A stretch of 16,594 bases of DNA from Gammaproteobacteria bacterium. Its GTDB lineage: Bacteria; Pseudomonadota; Gammaproteobacteria; Pseudomonadales; Porticoccaceae. The stretch is from positions 1-16,594 of the forward strand of contig SBGI01000183.1 in assembly GCA_006227015.1 (NCBI GenBank), in the 5' to 3' direction. Every line of letters starts with the position of its first letter. Positions within the stretch are counted from its first letter, which is position 1. The notes below the pieces were generated by a model. That model saw only the letters and a program-made list of their open reading frames with translations. It ran no database searches and was not told the origin of the DNA. The translations under genes were made by a program, and so were the position numbers. Below are positions 1 through 6,273 of the stretch, piece by piece.

Positions 1-741
1 CTGATAATAGCCATATTCTTTGCTGCAACAGACCCAATACCACAACCAGAAAATTACAATATTTTTTCAGATCAAAGAAATTTTTTCGGTATTAATAATT
101 TTTTGAATATTATTTCTGGCACGCCTTTTTTACTAATTGGCGCAGTAGGTTTTTATTGGGATAAAAAAGAAAAACTGGTTCACGATAATTATTCAACAAC
201 CCCAATTTATCGAATCTTTTTTATTGCCGTCTTCTGTATCGGCCTCGGTTCCAGTTATTTTCATGCGGCCCCAGATAATGATCGGTTGGTGTGGGACCGG
301 TTGCCCATGAGTGTTGCATTCATGTCTCTTACCTGTGGGTTGGTGTCAGAGCATGGCCATCGCGCCTTGCAGCGTTGGTTGCTGTACCCATTGATACTGA
401 CCGGAGTGATGTCCGTTGGTTATTGGCATATCACAGAGCAGATGGGTCGCGGAGATCTGCGTGCCTATCTACTGGTACAGTTTCTTCCCCTGGTAGGCAT
501 ACCGGTGCTCATGTTGATGCGGCCATCCAGGTTTACCCGGTCGGGGGATATTGGCTGGTTACTGTTCTGTTACCTGCTGGCAAAAGTCTTTGAGGTTTTT
601 GATGGTGATATTTTTCAATGGACCGGGGTGGTCAGTGGACACACCCTGAAGCATTTAATGGCGGCCATGGGATTGCTGGTATTTTTAAGGATGCTCTACT
701 GTCGGCAACCTAAAAATAGCAAGCTGCTATCGAAAGAATAA
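1..741 (+). CDS. Ceramidase-like CREST-family membrane hydrolase (5' end outside window)
   Basis: The reading frame is open from the first base and ends at TAA 739-741. The frame before the TTG at 103 still reads like family sequence (FSDQRNFFGI, then NFLNIISGTPFLLIG), so I treat the gene as running in from outside, probably missing only its first few residues. It is a polytopic membrane protein with several hydrophobic segments. The CREST/alkaline ceramidase active-site set is complete: SxxxH (Ser codon 250-252, His 262-264), Asp 15 residues after the Ser (295-297, in WDRLPMS), and HxxxH (640-642 and 652-654). This is the spacing of Ser77/His81/Asp92 and His217/His221 in human ACER3, where these residues hold the zinc. 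Inferred role: zinc-dependent amide hydrolysis of a lipid in the inner membrane. The bacterial substrate is unknown and need not be ceramide. The first ~240 bp are far more AT-rich than the rest. Confidence 0.8.
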   Translation: MIIAIFFAATDPIPQPENYNIFSDQRNFFGINNFLNIISGTPFLLIGAVGFYWDKKEKLVHDNYSTTPIYRIFFIAVFCIGLGSSYFHAAPDNDRLVWDRLPMSVAFMSLTCGLVSEHGHRALQRWLLYPLILTGVMSVGYWHITEQMGRGDLRAYLLVQFLPLVGIPVLMLMRPSRFTRSGDIGWLLFCYLLAKVFEVFDGDIFQWTGVVSGHTLKHLMAAMGLLVFLRMLYCRQPKNSKLLSKE

Positions 742-752
742 ATTTAATCAAA

Positions 753-782
753 TTGAACTATGACGCTCTGAAATTCTATAGT
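753..782 (+). promoter_or_regulatory. Candidate sigma70 promoter for the glutaredoxin gene
   Basis: TTGAAC (753-758) and TATAGT (777-782) are separated by 18 bp and resemble -35 and -10 boxes (TTGACA/TATAAT, five of six matches each). They lie 36 bp before the glutaredoxin start, in the only gap available for a promoter. This is a motif match by eye only. Confidence 0.45.
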
Positions 783-818
783 GACAGCTATTGATGATAG
801 ACGCAGAGGAGGTTCATC

Positions 819-1073
819 ATGCAACGTTTCACCATTTTTGGGCATGACGCATGTGGTTTCTGTCGCCAGGCCAAGGCGGTTATGGAGGCAAAAGAACTGC
901 CGTTCCGTTATGTCAATATTCATGAAGAAGGTATTACGCCGGCTGATCTCGCTAAAACTGTCGGTAAACCTGTGAATACCGTGCCGCAAATCTTTCATGG
1001 CGAACAATACATTGGCGGCTATCAGGAGTTAACCAAATACCTGGAAACCCTGAAGGAAGACAATGGGGTTTGA
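819..1073 (+). CDS. grxA: Glutaredoxin, GrxA (Grx1) type, CGFC active site
   Basis: This 84-residue cytoplasmic thioredoxin-fold protein should reduce disulfides and glutathione-mixed disulfides using glutathione; in enterobacteria GrxA feeds ribonucleotide reductase and PAPS reductase. The order of motifs matches GrxA: FTIFG near the N-terminus, the redox pair C12-G-F-C15, the EGIT...DL...GKPV segment, the cis-proline loop TVPQIF, and IGGY near the C-terminus that helps bind glutathione. Length is normal for Grx1. The start is fixed by a near-perfect Shine-Dalgarno AGAGGAGG at 805-812, six bases before the ATG. The usual CPYC is replaced by CGFC, which keeps both cysteines but loses the proline. 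It converges on the thioesterase gene with only 7 bp between stop codons. Family assignment is firm; the exact electron acceptors are inferred. Confidence 0.92.
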   Translation: MQRFTIFGHDACGFCRQAKAVMEAKELPFRYVNIHEEGITPADLAKTVGKPVNTVPQIFHGEQYIGGYQELTKYLETLKEDNGV

Positions 1074-1080
1074 TCGCCGG

Positions 1081-1503
1081 TCAGCTTAGCCCGCCTCGGT
1101 TACCCGAAAGCTGTTTATCCACCTTTCGGGTATTTCCCTCTTCATCAATGGCGACAAACACGAATTGCCCCTCCGTGACCTTGGCGGGCTCGTTGGTGGA
1201 TTCGATATTGATCCACACTTCCACATTGATGCTCATGGAGCTTCGCCCCACTTCCACCAGCTCACAGTAGCAACTGACGATGGCGCCCACGGGGACCGGG
1301 CGCAGGAAAGCCATTTCACTGATAGCGACGGTGGCGACTCTCCCTTTGGCAATACGCTGAGCCATGATGGCACTACCAAGGTCCATTTGTGACATTAGCC
1401 AGCCACCAAAAATATCACCGCTGGCGTTGGTATCCTTGGGCATGGCTATGGTTTGCAGGGTCAATTCCCCGCAGGGTGCAGGCGGTTGGTTGATGGTGCT
1501 CAC
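1081..1503 (-). CDS. yciA: Acyl-CoA thioesterase, YciA type (hotdog fold)
   Basis: This cytoplasmic hotdog-fold thioesterase hydrolyses acyl-CoA to free acid and CoA; E. coli YciA has broad chain-length range. The protein aligns by eye with E. coli YciA almost throughout: GELTLQTIAMPKDTN, the helix NASGDIFGGWLMSQMD containing the catalytic-region Asp, RVATVAISEMAFLRPV, and INVEVWI. A longer frame starts at TTG 1509, but AGAGGA (plus-strand TCCTCT 1511-1516) lies only 1 base before that TTG and 7 bases before the GTG at 1503. GTG also gives the E. coli-like N-terminus MST, so I chose it (140 residues). It lies about 40 bp downstream of the TRAP large permease gene on the same strand and may be co-transcribed with it. 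It converges with grxA. Confidence 0.92.
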   Translation of the reverse strand: MSTINQPPAPCGELTLQTIAMPKDTNASGDIFGGWLMSQMDLGSAIMAQRIAKGRVATVAISEMAFLRPVPVGAIVSCYCELVEVGRSSMSINVEVWINIESTNEPAKVTEGQFVFVAIDEEGNTRKVDKQLSGNRGGLS

Positions 1504-1510
1504 AGACAAT

Positions 1511-1516
1511 TCCTCT
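1511..1516 (-). promoter_or_regulatory. Ribosome binding site that decides the yciA start
   Basis: On the minus strand this reads AGAGGA. The spacing is 7 bases to GTG 1503-1501 and only 1 base to TTG 1509-1507, so it favours the GTG start of yciA. Confidence 0.6.
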
Positions 1517-1542
1517 TTTTATAGATTTTGGTCATTTAATGC

Positions 1543-2913
1543 CTAAAAAACGGCACTGGGCAGCCATGTGGCGAGCCCCGGCCATAGAGCGAGCATCATT
1601 AAGAGTAGCAACTGAATGATGATGAAGGGGACAACACCCCGATAAATATCACCGGTTTTTACGGAAGCGGGCGCCACGCCACGCAGATAAAACAGTGCAA
1701 AGCCAAAAGGTGGCGTCAGAAAGGATGTCTGTAGGTTAATGGCGATCATAATGCCCAGCCAGATGGGGTCGAGGCCCATGGCCAGCAGCACCGGTGCCAC
1801 GATGGGCACTACCACAAACGTGATTTCAATAAAGTCGAGAATAAAACCCAGCAGGAAAATCACCAGCATGACCACCAAGGTGGCGCCAATCACTCCCCCG
1901 GGGATGTGATTGAACAGATGGGAGACCAGCTCTTCACCACCGAAACCTCGGAACACCAGGGAAAAAACCGCAGCGCCTATCAGGATCAGAAACACCATGG
2001 CAGTAATTTCAGTGGTAGAGCGCATCACTTCCCTGAGGCGTGCCAGGTCGAGCTGGCCCCGCCAAATGGCCAGGAGTGTAGCCCCCAGTGCGCCGACGCC
2101 GGCGGCTTCGGTGGGTGTGGCAGCGCCTTTCAGGATGGAGCCGAGCACGGCCACAATCAGAATCACCGGTGGTAACAGGCTGCGCAGCAGCCTCGTGGCA
2201 CTGATATTTCCATTATCAGAACTAAACGCCACGGGGGCTGAAGCCGGCTTCACCCGGGAAATAAACAGCAAGTAGCCGATATACAGGGAAACCAGCACCA
2301 GCCCCGGAATAATGGCGCCCACAAACAGGTCACCGATGGACACAGTTTTAGGGGTAAAAATGCCCTGGCTCAGCTGTGCCTGTTGATAGGCGCTGGAGAG
2401 GATGTCTCCCAGCAGAACCAAGGCGATGGAGGGAGGAATGATCTGGCCAAGAGTGCCCGTGGCACAAATCGCCCCGGTGGCCAGCGCGGGGTCGTAGCCG
2501 CGCTTCAGCATGGTGGGCAGTGACATCAGCCCCATGGTGACCACGGTCGCCCCTACAATCCCGGTGCTGGCAGCCAACAGCATGCCCACCACCACCACAG
2601 AAATCCCCAGACCGCCCTTAAACTTGCCGAACAACATGGCCATGCTATCCAACAGATCTTCGGCCAGTTTGGATTTTTCCAGCATCACACCCATCAGCAC
2701 AAACAGTGGCACGGCAATCAGCGTCGTATTGTCCATGGTGCCATACAGGCGATTGGGCAGTGCGTGCAGAAACGACATGTCAAAGTGCCCGCTGGCACTG
2801 CCCACCAGGGCAAACAACAGTGCCGTGCCGGCGAGGGTGAGAGCCACCGGATAGCCCGCCATCAGCACCAGGCAGACCACGGCAAACATGAGCAGGGGGA
2901 TATACTCGGCCAT
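1543..2913 (-). CDS. TRAP transporter large permease (DctM/FcbT3 type)
   Basis: This is the large (12-TM type) membrane subunit of a tripartite ATP-independent periplasmic transporter, which moves organic anions inward using a sodium or proton gradient. The 456-residue protein is hydrophobic throughout. It carries typical DctM features: GYPVALTLAG near the N-terminus, NTTLIAVPLFVLMG, then MLLAASTGIVGATVVTMGLMSLPTM and GTLGQIIPPSIALVLLGD in the first half. A pseudo-symmetric second half follows, with TPTEAAGVGALGA and LQTSFLTPPFGFALFYLRG. The wording of these segments is closest to the branch labelled mannitol/chloroaromatic (COG4664, FcbT3), but such labels do not give the substrate. Its ATG overlaps the small permease stop (TGATG, sharing the A), which implies translational coupling. 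No gene for the essential periplasmic binding protein (DctP) is adjacent. Confidence 0.92.
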   Translation of the reverse strand: MAEYIPLLMFAVVCLVLMAGYPVALTLAGTALLFALVGSASGHFDMSFLHALPNRLYGTMDNTTLIAVPLFVLMGVMLEKSKLAEDLLDSMAMLFGKFKGGLGISVVVVGMLLAASTGIVGATVVTMGLMSLPTMLKRGYDPALATGAICATGTLGQIIPPSIALVLLGDILSSAYQQAQLSQGIFTPKTVSIGDLFVGAIIPGLVLVSLYIGYLLFISRVKPASAPVAFSSDNGNISATRLLRSLLPPVILIVAVLGSILKGAATPTEAAGVGALGATLLAIWRGQLDLARLREVMRSTTEITAMVFLILIGAAVFSLVFRGFGGEELVSHLFNHIPGGVIGATLVVMLVIFLLGFILDFIEITFVVVPIVAPVLLAMGLDPIWLGIMIAINLQTSFLTPPFGFALFYLRGVAPASVKTGDIYRGVVPFIIIQLLLLMMLALWPGLATWLPSAVF

Positions 2914-3470
2914 CAGATCATGCCCTCCTGCTGTGTCCCGGTATGATCACCCCCGACACCGCAAAAAAAGAGCAGGTTTTTGATGAACTCGGCAATGCCC
3001 TGTAAGAGCAGGGTGACAGGCATGATCAATAGCAGGCTTTTCAGGAGATAGACCCAGGGTAGACCCCGTGCCTCTTTGGATACTTCGCCGATGGCCCAGC
3101 TGCTGGCCACGTAATCCCAACAAAAGATCAGAATCAACAACGAAACCGGGATTAAAAACAATACGGAGCCTATGGCGTCAACCAGTGCCTGGGTGCGGGC
3201 GCTAAAACGTTGATAGAGAATGTCGACCCTGACATGGCCACCCCGTTTCAGGGTGTAGGCGGCACCCAGCAGGAATAGCAGGCTGTGCAGGTAGGTCACA
3301 GATTCTTGCAGGGCTATGGAACCGGTTTCCAGAAAATAGCGCATGACCACTACCGTGCAGGTAAGTGCCATCATTATCAGGGTTAGCCAGGCGATCAGCT
3401 GTCCGGTTTTTTCGGTAAAACAGTCTATGCCTCTGGCCAGTGATTCCAGTAAGCGGGTCAGGTTGGACAT
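2913..3470 (-). CDS. TRAP transporter small permease (DctQ/FcbT2 type)
   Basis: This is the four-helix small membrane subunit that pairs with the large permease of a TRAP transporter. The 185-residue protein has hydrophobic segments near residues 20-47, 55-75, 97-122 and 142-172. It contains the branch signature SIALQESVTYLHSLLFLLGAAYTL followed by GGHVRVDILYQRF, typical of the FcbT2 (COG4665) group. That matches the group of the downstream large permease. The ATG at 3470 has no strong Shine-Dalgarno (GGAG lies 14 bases away), so initiation may be weak. The gene is the first of a leftward group (small permease, large permease, perhaps yciA). It starts only 90 bp from the outermost Pho half-site of the divergent pstS gene. 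The transported compound cannot be told. Confidence 0.9.
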   Translation of the reverse strand: MSNLTRLLESLARGIDCFTEKTGQLIAWLTLIMMALTCTVVVMRYFLETGSIALQESVTYLHSLLFLLGAAYTLKRGGHVRVDILYQRFSARTQALVDAIGSVLFLIPVSLLILIFCWDYVASSWAIGEVSKEARGLPWVYLLKSLLLIMPVTLLLQGIAEFIKNLLFFCGVGGDHTGTQQEGMI

Positions 3471-3559
3471 GGTAATTTTCAGCTCTCCAGCAACAGCTAC
3501 CCATTATAAGGGCATAAATATAGCGACACGAAGAAAGCCTTTCAGCGGGGTGTTAACGG

Positions 3560-3599
3560 TTGTAACATTACTGTCATATTGTATTCATATAGTTGTCAC
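3560..3599 (+). promoter_or_regulatory. Tandem Pho box (four PhoB half-sites) upstream of pstS
   Basis: Four 7-mers sit in a strict 11-bp register: TTGTAAC (3560-3566), CTGTCAT (3571-3577), TATTCAT (3582-3588) and TTGTCAC (3593-3599). They are separated by 4-bp AT-rich spacers (ATTA, ATTG, ATAG). The E. coli Pho box consensus is CTGTCAT, 4 bp, CTGTCAC/T, so this is two adjacent boxes able to bind two PhoB dimers. The last half-site ends 10 bp before a -10-like hexamer, as at known PhoB-activated promoters where the box replaces the -35. PhoB control of pstS is established in relatives; here it is inferred from the site. Confidence 0.82.
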
Positions 3600-3609
3600 G
3601 AAAGCGGAC

Positions 3610-3615
3610 TAGCAT
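3610..3615 (+). promoter_or_regulatory. Candidate -10 box of the pst promoter
   Basis: TAGCAT matches TATAAT at four of six positions and lies 10 bp after the last Pho half-site. It predicts a transcript start near 3621 and a leader of about 30 nt before pstS. A weak -10 is expected where PhoB recruits the polymerase. Confidence 0.45.
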
Positions 3616-3652
3616 GTCGTTCGATGTTTAACGATAAGCCCTGGAGGCAACA

Positions 3653-4777
3653 GTGAAATACACACAAAAGTTAGCAATTGCCGGTGCCGTCATGGCGCTG
3701 TCTATGGCCAGTACAACAGCACTGGCTGCAGCTCGTGACTATGTCAGCATTGTCGGCTCGTCAACCGTCTACCCCTTTGCCACGGTTGTGGCAGAGCGTT
3801 TCGGTAAGGCTACCGGCAACCCGACCCCAAAAGTTGAATCCACCGGTTCCGGTGGCGGTATGAAGCTGTTCTGCTCGGGCGTTGGTACCAAGCACGCCGA
3901 CATTACGAATGCCTCACGCCGTATCAAAAAATCAGAGTTTGAAATGTGTCAGGAAAACGGCGTAAAGGACATTATCGAAGTACAGATTGGTTATGATGGC
4001 ATTGTCGTTGCCAACTCTGTCGATGCGCCGCACATGAATCTGACCCGCAAGGATCTGTACCTGGCTCTGGCGGCGAAAGTCCCCGGCTCCGATGGCAAGC
4101 TCATCGATAACCCCTACAAAACCTGGAAAGACGTTAACCCGGCGTTGCCTGCAACAAATATTGAAGTGCTTGGCCCGCCTCCGACTTCCGGTACCCGCGA
4201 TGCCTTTGCCGAGCTGGCGATGGAAGGTGGTGCCAAGAAGTTTGAAGACCTGAAAACCCTGCGCGGTTCAAAGGATGAAGCCGAAATCAAATCCCTGATG
4301 GCAAAGCTTGGTATTCCCGAAAACGCTTTCAACAAGAAGGGTAAAAAAGTATTCCAGGCCGTGGCCCACGCCATCCGAGAAGATGGTCACTACATTGAAG
4401 CTGGCGAAAACGACAACCTGATTATCCAGAAACTCGAGGCCAACCACGCGGCACTGGGTATCTTCGGGTTCTCTTTCCTAGATCAGAACAGCGACGTAGT
4501 TCAGGGTTCTACCATTGAAGGTGTTGAGCCGGAGTTTGAGACCATTGCTGACAAGTCCTACAGCATTTCGCGCCCACTGTTCTTCTACGTGAAAAAAGCC
4601 CACATCGGTGTGGTTCCCGGCATTGACGGCTACCTGGCGGAATTCACTTCCGAAAAAGCCTGGGGCGAAGATGGCTATCTGGCCGAGAAGGGCATGATCC
4701 CCATGCCGGCTGCCATGCGCACCGGGATTGGCGCTGATGTGCTGAATCAGAAGCCCATGACTGCTGATGGTTTGTAA
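3653..4777 (+). CDS. pstS: Periplasmic phosphate-binding protein PstS
   Basis: This protein binds inorganic phosphate in the periplasm and delivers it to the PstCAB transporter. It is 374 residues with a Sec signal peptide: basic start MKYTQK, hydrophobic core to about residue 22, and a likely cut after ALA at residue 25. Phosphate-binding loops typical of PstS are present: GSSTVYPF (35-42), STGSGGGMKLFCSG (63-76), ITNASRRIK (84-92) and TSGTRDAF (178-185). The start is GTG, chosen because GGAGG (3643-3647) lies 5 bases before it and the signal peptide begins there. Two cysteines (residues 74 and 99) could form a disulfide. It is the first gene of the pst-phoU operon, behind a four-unit Pho box. 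A terminator-like hairpin follows, which should make pstS mRNA more abundant than the rest of the operon. Confidence 0.95.
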   Translation: MKYTQKLAIAGAVMALSMASTTALAAARDYVSIVGSSTVYPFATVVAERFGKATGNPTPKVESTGSGGGMKLFCSGVGTKHADITNASRRIKKSEFEMCQENGVKDIIEVQIGYDGIVVANSVDAPHMNLTRKDLYLALAAKVPGSDGKLIDNPYKTWKDVNPALPATNIEVLGPPPTSGTRDAFAELAMEGGAKKFEDLKTLRGSKDEAEIKSLMAKLGIPENAFNKKGKKVFQAVAHAIREDGHYIEAGENDNLIIQKLEANHAALGIFGFSFLDQNSDVVQGSTIEGVEPEFETIADKSYSISRPLFFYVKKAHIGVVPGIDGYLAEFTSEKAWGEDGYLAEKGMIPMPAAMRTGIGADVLNQKPMTADGL

Positions 4778-4823
4778 GTTTCACAGCAACAATACGTGGC
4801 TTCTCCCACAAGCTGATGAAGTT

Positions 4824-4856
4824 GGGCCTGGCGCAAGCCAGGCCCTGTTTTTCTTT
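4824..4856 (+). terminator. Hairpin terminator/attenuator between pstS and pstC
   Basis: A perfect 9-bp stem, GGGCCTGGC (4824-4832) and GCCAGGCCC (4837-4845), closes a GCAA tetraloop of the stable GNRA type. TGTTTTTCTTT follows at once. It lies inside the operon, 47 bp after the pstS stop and ahead of pstC. It probably ends a share of transcripts and protects the pstS message 3' end, so that binding protein exceeds permease. Read-through is needed for pstCAB-phoU unless there is a second promoter, and I see none clearly. Confidence 0.85.
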
Positions 4857-4884
4857 GTAACTGGTAATTATTGGTAATACCGCT

Positions 4885-6273
4885 ATGCAGACAGCTAACC
4901 TGGTGATTGTGCTTCTTGCACTGAGTGCCGTCGCCTACCTTCTGGCGCACAACCGTTCCGTGACCATGGCTCGTCCTCTGGGTGGAATTCGGCATTTGCA
5001 CTCCCTGCCGTTTTACTACGGTATGCGTGCTGCTATCTGGTGTGCCTTGCCGGCGGTCCTGCTGCTTGTATTCTGGCTGATGTTTGATGATCCGATTATC
5101 AGTTTGGCGCTACTTAATGGCCTGCCTGAAAGCCATCAGCCAGCGACCATGGCGGATCAAAACCTGTTACTAAACAGCGTAGAAAACATTGCCAGTGGTG
5201 CCCTCAGTCGCGACGGCGCTGACCCTGTGCTGGTACATGCTGCCAATCAGTTGTCCGATATGCGAAATATAGGGCGCTACCTGGCAACAGCGGTGGTGCT
5301 GTCACTGGGGGTAATTGGTCTGGGCTGGGGCTGGGTAAAAGTCTCGCCGCAACTGCGGGCCCGGCAGCAGGTTGAGAAAGTGTTCAAAATCATGCTGTTG
5401 TCATGCGCCTGCGTGGCGATTCTCACTACCCTCGGCATTCTGCTGTCGGTGCTATTCGAATCGATGCGGTTTTTCAAAAGTATTCCGGTCACAGACTTTC
5501 TGTTTGGTACCGAATGGAGCCCGCAAATGGCCATTCGTGCCGATCAGGTCGGTTCTTCTGGTAGTTTTGGAGCGATACCCCTGTTTGTGGGCACGCTGCT
5601 GATATCGATGATTGCCATGGTGGTGGCTGTCCCCGTGGGCCTGATGTCAGCCATTTATCTGGCGGAATATGCATCGCCAAAATTTCGTGGTTTGGCAAAA
5701 CCGGCACTGGAAATTCTCGCCGGTATTCCCACCGTGGTCTACGGCTTTTTTGCAGCCCTCACGGTGGCGCCGTTCCTTCGCCAGAGTGGCGAAAGCATGG
5801 GGCTTCAGGTTTCCTCTGAAAGTGCGCTGGCTGCCGGCCTGGTGATGGGGGTGATGATTATTCCCTTTGTGTCGTCCCTGGCGGACGATGTCATTAACGC
5901 TGTCCCGCAAAGCCTGCGTGACGGCTCCCTCGGCCTTGGTGCCACCAGATCGGAAACCATCAAGCAGGTGATTTTCCCCGCCGCGTTACCCGGCATCGTG
6001 GGCGGCGTATTGCTGGCGGTTTCCCGGGCCATTGGCGAAACCATGATTGTGGTGATGGCCGCGGGACTCGCCGCGCAGTTGACACTGAACCCACTGGAAA
6101 CCGTGACCACCGTGACGGTTCAGATCGTCACCTTGCTGGTGGGCGATCAGGAATTTGACAGTCCGAAAACCCTGGCAGCCTTTGCGCTGGGCCTGATGCT
6201 GTTTTTGGTGACACTGGTTCTCAACTTCATCGCACTGCGCGTGGTTAAAAAATATCGGGAACAATATGACTGA
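4885..6273 (+). CDS. pstC: Phosphate ABC transporter permease PstC (long form)
   Basis: This is one of the two inner-membrane channel subunits of the high-affinity phosphate importer. It has 462 residues, longer than E. coli PstC (319). The extra N-terminal ~200 residues hold predicted helices near 3-21, 48-67, 132-152 and 168-190, the PstC N-terminal extension seen in many proteobacteria. The permease core follows: SGSFGAIPLFVGTLLIS at about 225-241, PVGLMSAIYLAEYAS (250-264) and LEILAGIPTVVYGFF (275-289). The cytoplasmic EAA-type loop that docks on the ATPase is near 346-353 (DGSLGLGA), and SRAIGETMIVVMAAG is at 380-394. The ATG at 4885 has only a weak upstream GGTAAT as ribosome site. The 3' end overlaps pstA by 8 bp (ATGACTGA), implying coupled translation. 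Confidence 0.93.
   Translation: MQTANLVIVLLALSAVAYLLAHNRSVTMARPLGGIRHLHSLPFYYGMRAAIWCALPAVLLLVFWLMFDDPIISLALLNGLPESHQPATMADQNLLLNSVENIASGALSRDGADPVLVHAANQLSDMRNIGRYLATAVVLSLGVIGLGWGWVKVSPQLRARQQVEKVFKIMLLSCACVAILTTLGILLSVLFESMRFFKSIPVTDFLFGTEWSPQMAIRADQVGSSGSFGAIPLFVGTLLISMIAMVVAVPVGLMSAIYLAEYASPKFRGLAKPALEILAGIPTVVYGFFAALTVAPFLRQSGESMGLQVSSESALAAGLVMGVMIIPFVSSLADDVINAVPQSLRDGSLGLGATRSETIKQVIFPAALPGIVGGVLLAVSRAIGETMIVVMAAGLAAQLTLNPLETVTTVTVQIVTLLVGDQEFDSPKTLAAFALGLMLFLVTLVLNFIALRVVKKYREQYD

Noticed and set aside
103..741. Start of the ceramidase-like protein at TTG 103
   Set aside because: The frame is open to base 1, and the residues before 103 (FSDQRNFFGINN) resemble the conserved family N-terminus, so the true start is upstream of the window.
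1070..1270. 66-codon plus-strand frame after grxA
   Set aside because: It is antisense to the yciA gene, with low-complexity Ser/Thr content and no ribosome site.
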